A program made the position numbers and the translations under genes. Source: Peronospora farinosa (lineage: Eukaryota > Oomycota > Peronosporomycetes > Peronosporales > Peronosporaceae). From it: a stretch of 64,000 nt of DNA. Shown one piece after another: positions 53,716-64,000 of this stretch (its first letter is position 1; every line of letters starts with the position of its first letter). The notes beneath the pieces are model-generated. The model saw only the letters and a list, made by a program, of their open reading frames with translations, was not told the DNA's origin and did no database searches. The stretch spans positions 1 to 64,000 of the forward strand of contig CANTFK010000283.1 in assembly GCA_947646735.1 (NCBI GenBank). Reading direction: 5' to 3'.

Positions 53716-55494
53716 TCTCGCCAGCTGAAAGCTGCAGAAAAGAACTATCCAGTTCATGACAAAGAGCTACTTGCGATGAAGTATGCCCTGGTCAAATTCA
53801 GAGTTCATCTGCTGGGCTCAAAGCCTTTTGTGATCTATACCGATCATGCGTCGTTACGCACTGCGACTCAGTCGCCGCATCTCTCGCTGAGAATGGCCAG
53901 ATGGCTGTCATTCTTTGCCGAACATAATTTCGAGGTGAAATATAAGCCGGGCAAGCAAAATGCTTTGGCTGATGCGTTGTCACGCAGACCTGATTATGAG
54001 CTTGCTCATGTGAAGATGTTGTCGTCTTATATCATCGATCTCATTCGTACGGCGTATGCTAAAGATGATCACTGTATAGCGTTGCTACATGCTATTGGCA
54101 GTGAGGAGTTTAAAGACTCGGACATTAAATTGTCGGCACGATTGCGTGCAAGCCTCCATCGATATTCTATCGATGAGGGGCTGTTGTACTATCGTACAGA
54201 TGTAGCGGATCCTCCGCGTATTGTAGTTCCTCATGACGAGGACCTGAAGCATCGTATCCTCTATGAGGTACATGACACCGCCATCGGTGGTCATTTGGGT
54301 CGTGAAAAGACCTATGGGGCAGTATGCCAAAGTTATTGGTGGCCCAAATTATATAAATGGGTGAGCACATATGTGCGTACGTGTGAAATGTGTCAGCGGG
54401 TGAAACCCTCGCCCCATTCGGCAGCGTCGCTGGATAGTTTGCCTATTCCCACTGGGTGCTGGGAGTCCATTAGTATGGACTTTGTATTTGGCCTACCGAG
54501 AGATTCGCATGGCAATACAGGTATTGTGGTCTTTGTTGACCGTTTGAGCAAGATGGCTCACTTAGCGGCTGTGCCAGATTCGATCGATGGTGTGAGTACA
54601 GCGGAGCTGTTTATCGATCGGGTGTTTCGCCAACATGGCTTGCCAGTGGCAATTGTTTCTGATCGTGATCCTCGTTTTACGAGTAAATTTTGGAAGTCCG
54701 TCTTCCAGGTGCTGGGCACCCGTTTGGACATGTCCACAGCGGATCATCCACAGACCGATGGTCAAACCGAACGCGTAAATCGCGTTGTTGAAGATATTCT
54801 CCGCAGCGTTTGTGCTGAAACACCTAAGCGATGGAGCTCTATGCTCCCTGTAGTTGAGTTTGCTCTCAATAATTCCGTGCACGCCTCCACCGGCTACACT
54901 CCGTTCTATGTCAATGGTCTCACACACCCACGCGTTCCGTTAACGCTACCACCGAGTGGTTCAGGGCTTGGTGGGGGAGAGGTTGCCGATCGGCTTGCTG
55001 ATGTCAGCCCTAATACTGTTAAGAAACAGGTAAATGCGTTTCTCGCAACGCGACTAAATGTCTTACGACATGTGCAAGATGCAATGGCTGATAGTCAAGA
55101 TAAACAAAAGGAATATGCAGATGCGAAAGGCAGAGGTTGTATTACTTGTTATGAGGTCGGAGACCAAGTATTACTTAATGCTAAAAATCTACCTACCAAT
55201 GTAGTATCCGCTGTCTTTAAGACGAAGTTGCGCCCGCGCTTTATCGGACCCTTTAAGGTCATTGCCAAGAAATGCACAGCGTATACGCTTAACTTGCCGC
55301 GCAAATTGCGTACACATCCTGTGTTCTATGTCGCCATGCTAAAACCTTATCGGGATCCGTCCCAAGTAAACGTTAAGGCGCTCGCGCCGAGCCCATTGGC
55401 ATTGTCGCGGGACGAAGCATCTGCACCAACAAGTCAAGCTGACCCTGCATTCGGGTCCGACTCTCTTCCAGGGATGCAAGCCGAAGGTTCATAG
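53716..55494 (+). pseudogene. Gypsy B pol, second part: RNase H end and integrase
   Basis: In frame with the first part beyond the TAA. It has the RNase H end, the H2C2 zinc module with an intact CEMC pair near 54385-54396 (lost in Gypsy A), the integrase catalytic acids (MDFVFGLP, SDRDPRFTSKFW, DGQTERVNR) and the GPF module. Ends at TAG 55492-55494 as in A. Confidence 0.9.
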
Positions 55495-56656
55495 TCTGCC
55501 TCTCCTCACGAAGGGTCCGCACCTCCTGAACAAGCTCGGCATGAGCTTGTTCCGATACACCGACCTCCTCCTCCTTTGCTCGATGCGCAGGGGAACCTGC
55601 AGTTCCATGTGGAGCGTCTACTGCAGAAGCGTCGCCGCCATGGTCAAAACCAGTATCTGGTGAAATGGCGGGGTTATCCCGAATCATGGAATTCATGGGA
55701 GTTTGAGACTCCCCTTCGGCAGGACTGCCCGTGCGCCGTGGACGTTTTTGAGCGTCGTGCGCAGGGTCTGCCTGTTGGCGCTGACGCTTCTCACCAGTAA
55801 TGGCGAGGGTAGGCGGGTTAGCGGCCTCGGGCTGTCGTGAACTCGCGGCTACAGGTGTAGCCGAAACATTGAGCTGCTGGGTAGCAGACGCATAATGCGC
55901 TCGTTGGGATTTAAATTTCCCTCGGGCCTTCAATTTAGCGTAATCATAACGCATCTTCCGCTCAAGTCGGATATCTGCCACATCGGCGCTTGCCCGTAGG
56001 GCCCACATGCTGCTTAAACGTCGCGCATAATGCGCCCAGCGGCTGAAAGCCGTGTCTTCTTCGTCCTCGGTTTCCCCCGCGAACAGAAGGATGGGAACAC
56101 CCTTCATCGGAGGAACTGGCGCACCGCGCACTTGCCTATTAAGGCGTGCCAAGTATTGGCTTTGAGTAGTGATATGGGGCTCCAGATATCGTTGTCGAAG
56201 TGCCGTGCGTGTGGCAACATCCTCAGGTGAAATGGCCTCAGGCCCAATGGTCCAACCAGGAAGGGAATGCCCAGATGCTTCCTTTAGACGTTCTTCCACC
56301 GTAGGTGGCTTGAACCTGTACTGTCGGTGGTCCTGCAGCCGCGTCATGTTCTTCGTTCGGCGATTGGCGCCTTCCTCTTGGTCGATGGACCGCTGTTGCT
56401 GCTCGTCGAGTGGATTGGTAACCGTTACCGTTGATGATACGTCAGGCGGGTCACGTAACGCTGTTAGCGCATCTGCTGCACCACGTTCAGGGAACGGATT
56501 CGGTGCATGACGAGTGTCATCTTCACCCGTGAGGGTGGCTAAAGGGGACCCATCAGGTCCCACAAAGACGGTGTCACTTTCGTAATCAACCGCTTCGCCA
56601 AGGTCATCTTCAATGAGGTCCCGAAGAGTCTGTGACTCACTGCCGGGAGGCGTCAT
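55373..56656 (-). CDS. Antisense ORF of Gypsy B (427 codons)
   Basis: Counterpart of 40025-41308, same length, ATG at 56656, TAA at 55373, no stop or frameshift. About 14 residues differ from the A copy over the whole frame, half of them exchanges such as S/P, I/M, V/I and A/S. The central conserved block, the basic patches and the C-terminal coiled coil are kept. Sense gag-pol of both elements has accumulated several stops over a similar divergence while this frame has none, which argues that it is a real gene of the element. Function unknown. Confidence 0.75.
   Translation of the reverse strand: MTPPGSESQTLRDLIEDDLGEAVDYESDTVFVGPDGSPLATLTGEDDTRHAPNPFPERGAADALTALRDPPDVSSTVTVTNPLDEQQQRSIDQEEGANRRTKNMTRLQDHRQYRFKPPTVEERLKEASGHSLPGWTIGPEAISPEDVATRTALRQRYLEPHITTQSQYLARLNRQVRGAPVPPMKGVPILLFAGETEDEEDTAFSRWAHYARRLSSMWALRASADVADIRLERKMRYDYAKLKARGKFKSQRAHYASATQQLNVSATPVAASSRQPEAANPPTLAITGEKRQRQQADPAHDAQKRPRRTGSPAEGESQTPMNSMIRDNPAISPDTGFDHGGDASAVDAPHGTAGSPAHRAKEEEVGVSEQAHAELVQEVRTLREERQTMNLRLASLEESRTRMQGQLDLLVQMLRPATMPMGSARAP
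55495..55800 (+). pseudogene. Gypsy B chromodomain
   Basis: In frame after the TAG at 55492-55494: hinge, then FHVERLLQKRRRHGQNQYLV and KWRGYPESWNSWE. Same arrangement as Gypsy A 40147-40452; opposite strand coding. Confidence 0.85.
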
Positions 56657-56767
56657 GTTATGTGCCGTGAACAACCCGTGAGGTTTTAAACGTTCGCTAA
56701 AGCACTACCTCTACGAGGAAAAATATCGAGTGACATTTTATGGGAACGTCAGTCTGGTGGGGGAGGG

Positions 56768-57405
56768 TGTAACGGGGTTACACGACGGTTGTAACGTCTT
56801 TCCGAGAGTTTACGCTTAAACTCTCCTTTGTATTGCATATAATGCATTATTATACTTCTCGTTAGAGAGGTATTAAGTATGAGCGTTAAGATACGGTATT
56901 CGGTAATACCGTATCTTACCGATTGAGATTCGATAAATCACTAACGCTGTATTAAGTACATCATACACAGATGTTTAGACGATACGTCGTTCAATAGCAA
57001 AGTCTGCATATAATAATTACTATTATAGTAATTAATCTAGTGTAGTGTACTTAAAGTAGGACTATTCATAAAATCTTAAAGCATAAATAAAATCAGTTCT
57101 CCTTTTGAGTTTAAGATCGCAAGTCGTTCTGACTTGCTCTCTTGTGCACTTCGTGCGTTGGTTCTCTGAACCCTAAGCTTCTAGCTTGCTCTTGCACTCT
57201 GTGCGTTGGTTCTCTGAACCTTAAGCTTATTGCTTGCTGACTAAGAGTCCCTCCTACTTCCTTAGAAGAGGGTAACTTTAACGTCGAATACTTAGTTCCT
57301 TAGAACTAAGTGGCTTTTAGCCTTAACTCTATTTAGTTCTCTCGAACTAAGAGGCTTCCAGCCGAAAGTCTTCCTCTGGCTAAAGAGCTGTGCAGCTCCG
57401 CTACA
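56768..57405 (+). repeat. 3' LTR of Gypsy B
   Basis: 638 bp partner of 49218-49856; the AAAGA duplication follows at 57406-57410. Confidence 0.95.
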
Positions 57406-57925
57406 AAAGACAAGGTCTACCTGCCGACGCTGGTCAATGTGTACCTGTCGATTCGAAGGTTAATATGTACCCGTCGTTTCTACGAACACAGTAAGCGAAG
57501 CATGCCTTTATATTTCGTATAATCAGTCATATAAATCAAACTATGGGTGTGAAGGTGGACGTGTACCCGTCGTTCCGTAAATTTTCATTTCATTATATAA
57601 CACGACAAACGGAATTTTATTGTTATGATCTTACGATATAGATTTTAGTCATGCTATCCATTTTTAGATATAGATGTCCGACAGATTTATAGCATGACAT
57701 CATACGTCGATCCGTATCTGTTGGTCTTCTTTCGGTGTGTCAAACATATTTTTGATGCAACTTGAGCCCGTGCACAACTGACCTGCTCGCATTAATATGC
57801 AAAATCAGCCAATCCAAAATTAGCGATTATTAAAAAAGTAGCCAATCCGAATGCCGGAAAAGGATCAAACAGACAGACAGTATTCTTTTACGGTGTTCAC
57901 CCATCGTTCCGACGGACATATCACT
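57406..57925. repeat. Repeat-field segment, copy of 31993-32478
   Basis: Nearly identical to 31993-32478, which therefore shows the uninterrupted Gypsy B insertion site (ATGAAAGGCAAGG there, ATGAAAGA | element | AAAGACAAGG here). It ends with a hairpin variant near 57899-57914, after which the LINE begins. Confidence 0.85.
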
Positions 57926-57986
57926 CTTTTATTTGCGTGAAACACAACAAGCGACAGAAACAGTATACTCATTAAACATCACTTAC

Positions 57987-59570
57987 ATGAGTGGTGGGCA
58001 AACAATGGTGCGGCCGCTCAGGCCGTCTCGACCTCCTGACCCTCCTGACCCAACCCAGCGGACAGAGAGACAAGCTGTTGAAGCTCATGATATCAATGCA
58101 AGCATTACACCTACCCCGAATGTTGCTGAAGAGCAAGATGTTGACGTGTGGTCCTCTGCGGCAGTCTCCAAACTTCGGCAGGAATTTACGGCTGAAGCCA
58201 GAGCTTTAGAGGAACAGACACGGGAGCTGTACCGTATGTATCATCTTGCAACCTGTGAATACCCGCTGCATGCTGACTCTGCCATCAGAGCAATGACGGA
58301 CGACGAAAAAGCGGTGATGGAAGCGTATTTAGGGCGCCGACTTGAACTTCCTGCCCCTCCCAACTTTCTCAGTTGCACAGCTACAGCTTACAAGAGAGCG
58401 GCCTTGTTGTCGTTTCATCAGACACACATAGAGGCAGCCCTCGTCGCCGACGTGCCAGCTCGAGTACGCTTGGGAAAAGGCATACCCCGTCAGTCGGTAC
58501 TACGGGAACTGGCAGCAAGCAATGCGACTACAGCTGACGCCAAGATCAGGATGAAGACATTCCTCAAAGCTGCACAAAGAGTAAAATTCGATGGGGAGCA
58601 CACTCTGACATTTACTTTCATGTCCAAAAGAGTTGCTGACAGCTGGGTACATGAAATTTTTAAGTTGCGGGGCTGTGATATAACCCTATTGATGGCGGGA
58701 GTGGAAAGAGCGGGGATCTGCCCTCCGCCGTTAATAGCTCGTAATTACGCTATTCGAGTAATGGGAACCGGATAATTGGACGCGCTACAGCTCATTCAGA
58801 TGTTTGCAGACATAACTGACGGGCTAGTAGCAGATGTACGCCACCCTGGGGAGCCAGGTCTTCAGCAGCTAGACAATAACTACTGGATTATTGTATTCAG
58901 CACAAGAAGTTGCCCTGTTCGACTAGCAGGAATCACCTCCATTGCGTTTGGCACGAAAATGGTGCTACTACATCACTTTCAAAAGATGCAAACAGCTCCG
59001 TGCACTCGCTGTTACAATTCAGCGCACGCTCGAAGCAGATGCACCGTCAAAGAAAATAGGCTGGGGGAAGTGAGATCGTACAGACAACGCGAATATATCG
59101 GACAATACGAGGCGCCAACGCTGACGGCTTTACCAGACTGTATTAATCTGTCGGAGCTGGAAACTCACTTGGTGGCACTTACATTCCCGGAGTCCAATGC
59201 AGGGTGTGAGGACGTCACACGTGCGCCGGTGTTAAGGGAAGTGGTACCACCGGCTACTGCCGCAAATGCGCAAGCTATAGAAACCGCTCCGGCGGTGTCC
59301 GGCATGACTGTGACACGCGCGATTCGCTCAACTTGCAAAGGCGGGCGTTTAGGGGATCGTGAACGTAATACTAGGACTCCAGATCGAATGGTTACGGCGG
59401 GTACATCGCATCAACAACTCTCAGCAGCACAAGACAATTCGCGGGTGCCACATGGACGTACTATTGGAGCTGAGGTGGCTCGAGGAGAGGCAGGTCCAAC
59501 ACCACGAGCGCGAACGACGACGACGACGACAAGACACGAAAAGAAGAAAAAACACCGCGTACCGAGTTGA
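57987..59570 (+). pseudogene. LINE ORF1, gag-like, one in-frame TAA
   Basis: Nucleic-acid-binding protein of the element. From ATG 57987 the frame runs to 59570 (527 codons), interrupted only by a TAA at 58773-58775. The first part is helical and includes RKTFL-like basic segments around 58550-58600 and an RRM-like hydrophobic pattern up to the stop. After it comes a zinc knuckle CTRCYNSAHARSRC at 59001-59042 (C-x2-C-x4-H-x4-C), then a long low-complexity tail ending in a threonine run and a basic KKKKHR cluster. The family is clear from position and knuckle; the N-terminal domain is not identified. Confidence 0.75.
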
Positions 59571-59609
59571 AAACATGCAACCACGGCGGCGGCGCGTTAT
59601 AAACAGACG

Positions 59610-61007
59610 ATGGCCGTATATGAGGAGCTCATGGGGGAGTCAGACAGGTTCGACAGTGAGGACAGCGAACCGGAAGTGGAGGAGGGCCTCAGGGAACGGA
59701 AAGTGGAGCAAAATTTGTCGCCAGAGGACGATGTAATGGATGGTGGCAGTGCTCTCTCATCTGCCTCAGCTGTGGCTTTAGGCAATAGTGACGGGCATGT
59801 GGTTCAACATGACATTGCAGACAATTATCATCAGGATATCGGGATAAACCACGAGGCCACATATGACAATCAAATATCTGCGGACTCCCAATGTATTGGA
59901 GCAAATACGGACAAATTATTAGTCGACACAGCAACTACTCAGGAATTAATTAGTGAAACTCACCACGACGGGGATGTGGAGATGGTAATGGAGTCGTCTC
60001 GAAACGATGCTCTCCAACCTAATACTGGAAATTGGTACGTCATTATTGAGAAGGTGGTGCCTCCACTAACGGATGCGGTGTCATATCAGCAGTGGATTGG
60101 TTGCTTAAAAGGGACGCCAGTATCAGTACCGGCAAATGGGCAGTGTCTTTTCCTGGCTTTATCTGCATCGCTTGGAAATGTACAATCCCGCTTCTTCAGT
60201 GTTGTTGGAGATAACTTAATTTCTGCGATCACAGTCAAACACGATGTTATTTATATCTTACTGACCAATTTGCGAAGAGACGTAATGTTGGGTTTGGTGG
60301 ACTCCAAACAGGGTTTACGCCGACTTTATCCAGGTAAACCTGTTCCAGCTACGACGCAAGCCGCAACTGCAGCTCTGTTAACGCACTATCTTCTCATTCG
60401 AGATGTTTCAGTAATGCGTGATGTACCTATGGAATTTTGGGAAGGGCCGCATATACTAAGAGCGGTGGCGGTCTACTTACGAGAACTGGTTTATGTCTGG
60501 GATGTGTCAGCAAACGACACAGCTCATGTCCAGCGCTACACATTTGCAACTTTAATTATGGATAACGGAGAGGCTCACGAAACCGGGCAAGTCGAGATGG
60601 TTTCGGATCATGTAATGAAGATATTTCTTGAAGCATGCTTCCATAACCACGTTTTTCCAGTGATGCTGCTCTTAAAGCATGTGGAAAGCCATTTCTATGG
60701 TGTTCAACACGGAAACCTTTTTTTTGAATGGCATGCGCAACCTGGTCCTGATATGCGTAGCAGACTCGACAGCGTGCACGAGGCGACTGGCTTCCCCAAA
60801 CTTTCGTCGGTTGGGTATGATCTAGACTCAGTTCGAGCTGAGGTAACGCTAGAAGAACAATTTGTGCTGGAAGATTTAGGCGTTGATCTGTATGCAAATG
60901 GGTCCCAAGATGGTGGGTTGTCACAGCCTACACAATTGGATTCGATAAGTAGAAAATCCCCCCTGCATCAGCGCATGTCCATTCAGAAGTATATGCGCGC
61001 ATCTTAA
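59610..61007 (+). CDS. LINE-encoded OTU-like cysteine protease (465 codons)
   Basis: OTU proteases cleave ubiquitin or polyproteins. Residues 1-140 are acidic and low in complexity. The OTU core spans about 165-370. The catalytic cysteine box is VPANGQCLFLALSASLG with C179 (codon 60144-60146); the middle has the typical FWEGPHILRAVAVYL followed by a short strand YVWDV (about 277-299); the histidine box is KHVESHFYGVQH with H361 as the likely catalytic base. Length and spacing fit OTU enzymes. The frame is intact and in the same phase as ORF1, starting 40 bp after its stop. A cysteine protease has been reported in some non-LTR elements (Dualen/RandI of algae); its role is not established. Remnants of the same domain lie at 15851-16326. 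Confidence 0.82.
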   Translation: MAVYEELMGESDRFDSEDSEPEVEEGLRERKVEQNLSPEDDVMDGGSALSSASAVALGNSDGHVVQHDIADNYHQDIGINHEATYDNQISADSQCIGANTDKLLVDTATTQELISETHHDGDVEMVMESSRNDALQPNTGNWYVIIEKVVPPLTDAVSYQQWIGCLKGTPVSVPANGQCLFLALSASLGNVQSRFFSVVGDNLISAITVKHDVIYILLTNLRRDVMLGLVDSKQGLRRLYPGKPVPATTQAATAALLTHYLLIRDVSVMRDVPMEFWEGPHILRAVAVYLRELVYVWDVSANDTAHVQRYTFATLIMDNGEAHETGQVEMVSDHVMKIFLEACFHNHVFPVMLLLKHVESHFYGVQHGNLFFEWHAQPGPDMRSRLDSVHEATGFPKLSSVGYDLDSVRAEVTLEEQFVLEDLGVDLYANGSQDGGLSQPTQLDSISRKSPLHQRMSIQKYMRAS

Positions 61008-61969
61008 GGTATGATGATGTGTCTCAAATGGGCGCTATTGACGCCCGCGTTGCGGGTCGCCTTCACTCGGTAAATGAGGACGTATTTGCGGAATGGGCAC
61101 AGACGGAAGGCATTAAACATGGGCTACCTGCACTGGATGAGGGCGGCGATCATCATGGGCACACGCTACGGATTGGCTCTGTAGCAATCCAGCCGCAATG
61201 CGCCAAATAATGGCTCTCCTCCCTTTTCCAGAGCTGGCAGCACAAGCCTGCAATCAACAGCAACTTGAGGAATGGGGCGAACGGGAAGCTTTTGCTCAGC
61301 AGCTTCAGATGCTAGATCGTATACAAGAAGATGAGGAAAATGACGACAGAGCTCGTGCCATGAGTGCCGAATGGGCGACGATTTGTCGTACTGCTGACTA
61401 CACGGAGGCGGTAGTGTTGGCTAGAGACAACCAAAGATGGGACAAGCTGAACACATATGAGATGATTCTATGATGCGGTCTAGACCGTTGGAGATACCTA
61501 TGAACCACTGGTTCACTTTACACGTTTTACCTTACACTATCCGAGAGTGGTGCGACCCCGTCATGGGTCGCGCGCCCGCGCGCGCTCTCGCTGTGTGGTA
61601 CCGTGAATTTGAGCAAGTACAACAACTATGCCTGGGCTGGCTATTGCTAAAAATCAAGATTGGAGTCTTGCAGTACATCTACAATTGGGAGTGGCACGTG
61701 TGCTTGCACCCTCTTCCACGGAGAAAGTCGGTGGGGAGGAGCAGGCCGCCCCACACCAGTAACACAGGCCTACAGGCCACAATCGTCTCCTCGTGGTAAT
61801 ACGCAAACCACAATGGAGGCGTTTTACCCTTCGCAGCAAGCCTATGTGAGGGAAAATGCGTTAAACCGAGAATTTGGCAGACAACGACGAACGGTCGTAG
61901 CACGGAGGCGAGCCTCAGTCACAAAGATGCGCATGGTTCCGTGATTTAATACGGGCGAAAGAAATTTAG
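61008..61969 (+). pseudogene. LINE middle region, fragmented frames
   Basis: Three short frames follow one another in different phases (61019-61210, 61198-61473, 61470-61799). The second has a helical, charged sequence (QQLQMLDRIQEDEENDDRAR) that could form a coiled coil. They probably are one linker between protease and endonuclease, broken by frameshifts. No domain recognised. Confidence 0.5.
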
Positions 61970-63378
61970 GAGCAAACTATTGGTTTACTGACACAAAATG
62001 TCTGCGGATTCGGCTCTGGAGATACAGATACGGACCTTTGGCTTGCGTCTTTTAAGAGGGACCGCTTTAATGGACATTACGATGTTATTATGTTGCAGGA
62101 AACTCATGTGACCAAAACCACCAGCCACATATTTGCGGCTAAAGTGGCTCACCAATGGGGTTATAGGATCGATAATGGGGCGCCTACTCTATCGTATTGG
62201 TCAGAAATTGCGAATAATTCTGCTGAAGTGGCAATTTTGTTGCACCCTCATGGCAAGTTCACAGACCCAGAAACTTACTTACAACAATGGTGGACGCCTA
62301 ATTTGATGATGATAACGGTGAAAGCAGCGAATATAAAGGTGGTTCTTGTCAACATATATGCACCGACAGCGCGTAGAGATAGGGAGGCCTTCTACACGTT
62401 GCTCCGGAAGGTTCCATTTGTGGCTACTGATTACCTCTTAGTCGGTGGTGATTATAATTGCACCCAGCATACATTGGCGGATCGCTCCAACAACACAGCA
62501 GCCTCGAGCCATTCTTCACCAGGACTTGCCAAGTGGTTGCAACAGCTCAATTTGACTGATTCACTGCAACTCACACTTCCACACCCTGGCGACGATGACG
62601 GACTAACGGCATTCCAGCATACACAGCATAGCTACACCTACACACTACCAGGCAAGGAAACCGCGTCTAGCAGAATTGACAGGTGGTATCATTCGGATGC
62701 TTTACGAATGTGGGTAGTTTCCACTTCGGTGCCGCTTGACGGCCTAGAGTCCGACCACAAAGGAGTATTGCTTGGATTACGAGACCCGAAGTACCCAATT
62801 ATAGTACACAAGCCGCTCCAAGTGTACCCGGTTCCATCGTATGCGCGTACGCAAACTCGCGAATATATCGTTGGTAAATTGACATTGTTTGCCGCTGAGA
62901 TGGAGTTAAACTTAATGAAAGGGGCAGATATGTCGGAACGATGGGATCGTCTGAAAATGGAAATTGTGGGTGGCATAGCCAGGGTAAAACGCACCATTCG
63001 CCACGCTAGAACGAACACGTATCGTCGCAAGCTCCGAAGATGGTATCACAAGTTACATTAACTTCAAAAGCAAAGGAATCAGCCCGGCGAGGACAATCGG
63101 ACTTTTTCCGCCGGCGAACGCATAACGACTAAATGCAACGACATTACGCGCAAAATTGCGAATCTGAAACGGAAACGTATTCGGTATAAAACATCTCGAC
63201 TTTATCAGTCGCATGCGTGGCGTCCTGGGCAAACCACGAGAGAATTTTTCAGGCGAATATCGACAAAATTTGCCGACAATGATATTCCAACACTACGGGG
63301 CAACGATGGGAGGGCTGTTGCTACAGCACAGAAAAAGCGAATGCAATGGCTGCAGCTTGGAAACCAGTTATGACTTAG
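61970..63378 (+). pseudogene. LINE AP-type endonuclease
   Basis: Nicks target DNA to prime reverse transcription. The frame is open from 61970; the domain begins with LTQNVCGFGSGD at 61985, so the useful frame starts upstream of the first ATG at 62090. Catalytic motifs, numbered from that ATG: LQETH with E4, NIYAPT at 88-93, GGDYNC with D121 and N123, SRIDRWY at 194-200, and SDHKG with the catalytic D222/H223 pair. All are present, so the domain itself looks intact. A TAA at 63059-63061 cuts the linker to RT; the same frame then runs on to a stop near 63373, where a one-base shift is needed to reach RT. Confidence 0.85.
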
Positions 63379-64000
63379 GTCCCGCTGGGGAAGACCCATA
63401 TGGACGACATAATTGAGTGGATGCCTCAGGCGAGGCAAATGCCTACAGAGTTGTTTGATACCACTATGCTGATAACGGAGGACACAGTAGCCAAGGCAAT
63501 TCGCGCCTGCAAACCGGGAAAAGCTTGTGGTCCGGATCATCTGGGCAACGAATTTTATCGAGATTATATCGAGGAGCTGACACCGATCCTCACTACACTA
63601 TATCACCAGTGGTATGAGCAACAACTATTTCCGGCATCGTTCACTGAGGCCAATATTTTTTGCTTAAAGAAGTCCGGAGATTCGGGAAATCCTCTCAACT
63701 ACCGACCACTCACTCTCCTCAATTCGGATTATAAAGTTATCATGCGAATAGTCACAACGGCTGTACGACAAGTGTTAAACGAGCGAATTAATCAGCTCCA
63801 ATGTGGGTTCGTCCCGGGACGCACAATTCACACAACTATGGACTGCTATGCTGTGGCACGACAGATGGCGAAATGCAGGCCGGACGCGCGTAACGCGCTG
63901 GCCTTGTTGTTGGATTTTGCTAAGGCTTATGACAGCCTAGACCGAGACTTCATGATAAAAGCACTTATGCGTCACGGTTTTCCACCACGTTTGATCCAAG
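63379..64000 (+). pseudogene. LINE reverse transcriptase, N-terminal part (runs off the window)
   Basis: Open frame from 63379 to the window end with no stop. The first ATG is at 63400, but the protein is expected to be continuous with the endonuclease. RT motifs in order: KAIRACKPGKACGPDHLGNE, FCLKKSGDSGNPLNYRPLTL, LNERINQLQCGFVPGRTI, and motif A LLLDFAKAYDSLDRDFM at about 63907-63957. The catalytic FADD loop lies beyond the edge. Similar to L1-like elements in these motifs. Its relation to the copy at 18210 (LLDFREAYDTVDRDFM) is clear. Confidence 0.88.

Larger units (their letters stand above)
49218..57405 (+). mobile_element. Gypsy B: sister copy of Gypsy A
   Basis: 8.19 kb between AAAGA duplications (49213-49217 and 57406-57410), with 639/638-bp LTRs. 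Domain order as in Gypsy A. It is 346 bp longer than A, explained by four extra 87-bp linker repeats. It shares the gag frameshift, the RNase H TAA and the pre-chromodomain TAG with A although it sits in a different site. Confidence 0.95.
57926..64000 (+). mobile_element. LINE (non-LTR element) with OTU-like protease, 3' end outside window
   Basis: At least 6 kb without LTRs. In order: gag-like ORF1 with a CCHC knuckle, an OTU-like cysteine protease, a poorly conserved middle, an AP-type endonuclease, and RT up to the window edge. Single stops and frameshifts separate the parts, so this copy is defective but young compared with the copy at 8606-20930. It starts directly after a repeat-field hairpin. 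Confidence 0.88.

Noticed and set aside
1..64000. tRNA, rRNA or small nuclear RNA genes
   Set aside because: The only tRNA-like matches are the 12-base primer-binding sites; no cloverleaf or rRNA sequence was seen on reading both strands.

Overview
The window looks like repeat-rich, gene-poor DNA of a eukaryotic plant pathogen, most likely an oomycete of the Phytophthora/Peronospora group. This is inferred from a secreted, intron-free pectin methylesterase (PME) gene with an oomycete-type initiator (TCACTTCC) just upstream, and from the mix of Ty3/Gypsy chromodomain elements, Ty1/Copia elements and a non-LTR element. No database search was possible, so the taxon is not proven. I see no rRNA or tRNA gene and no CRISPR array. 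The only clearly intact host gene is the PME at 29683-30678.

Layout, left to right. 1-4250: a decayed minus-strand Gypsy element, its probable 5' LTR and a short tandem array of LTR-end-like sequence. 4251-8605: a decayed PME locus (pseudogene 6029-7037) whose promoter and 5' end are tandemly duplicated, with a MITE-like insertion upstream and a partial copy of its upstream flank at 8378-8605. 8606-20930: an old non-LTR (LINE) element with a zinc knuckle, an OTU cysteine-protease domain, an AP endonuclease and an RT. It is split by a decayed minus-strand Copia element (10715-15417) and has lost a further internal block. 20998-27074: a nearly complete minus-strand Gypsy chromodomain element with matching 245-bp LTRs and a GTGTC target-site duplication. 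27075-29640: retroelement fragments and a 12-bp minisatellite. 29683-30678: the intact PME. 31000-57920: an AT-rich field of dispersed short hairpins (CCGTCG-TTC-CGACGG and variants). Three retroelements sit in it, each with its own target-site duplication: Gypsy A (34218-42059, GGTTG), a plus-strand Copia (42424-47912, AAAAT) and Gypsy B (49218-57405, AAAGA). 57987-64000: a second, younger LINE of the OTU type, running off the right edge inside its RT.

The two results I consider most novel: (1) Gypsy A and B both carry a 427-codon open frame on the strand opposite to gag-pol, between the chromodomain and the 3' LTR. A hand count of A/B differences, about 19 silent to 8 replacement, suggests purifying selection. 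(2) A LINE family with an OTU-like cysteine protease between its gag-like ORF and the AP endonuclease is present in two copies of different age. Also notable: Gypsy A and B share three lesions in gag-pol although they are independent insertions; the hairpin repeats show a compensatory substitution; and both Copia families carry a primer-binding site complementary to the anticodon arm of initiator tRNA-Met.

How the parts relate: most of the sequence is mobile DNA at different stages of decay, layered by nested insertion. The PME pair are paralogues of one duplicated unit (shared promoter, coding region and about 220 bp of 3' flank). One copy is intact, with all catalytic residues and a signal peptide, and would act on plant cell-wall pectin; the other is destroyed by many small frameshifts.
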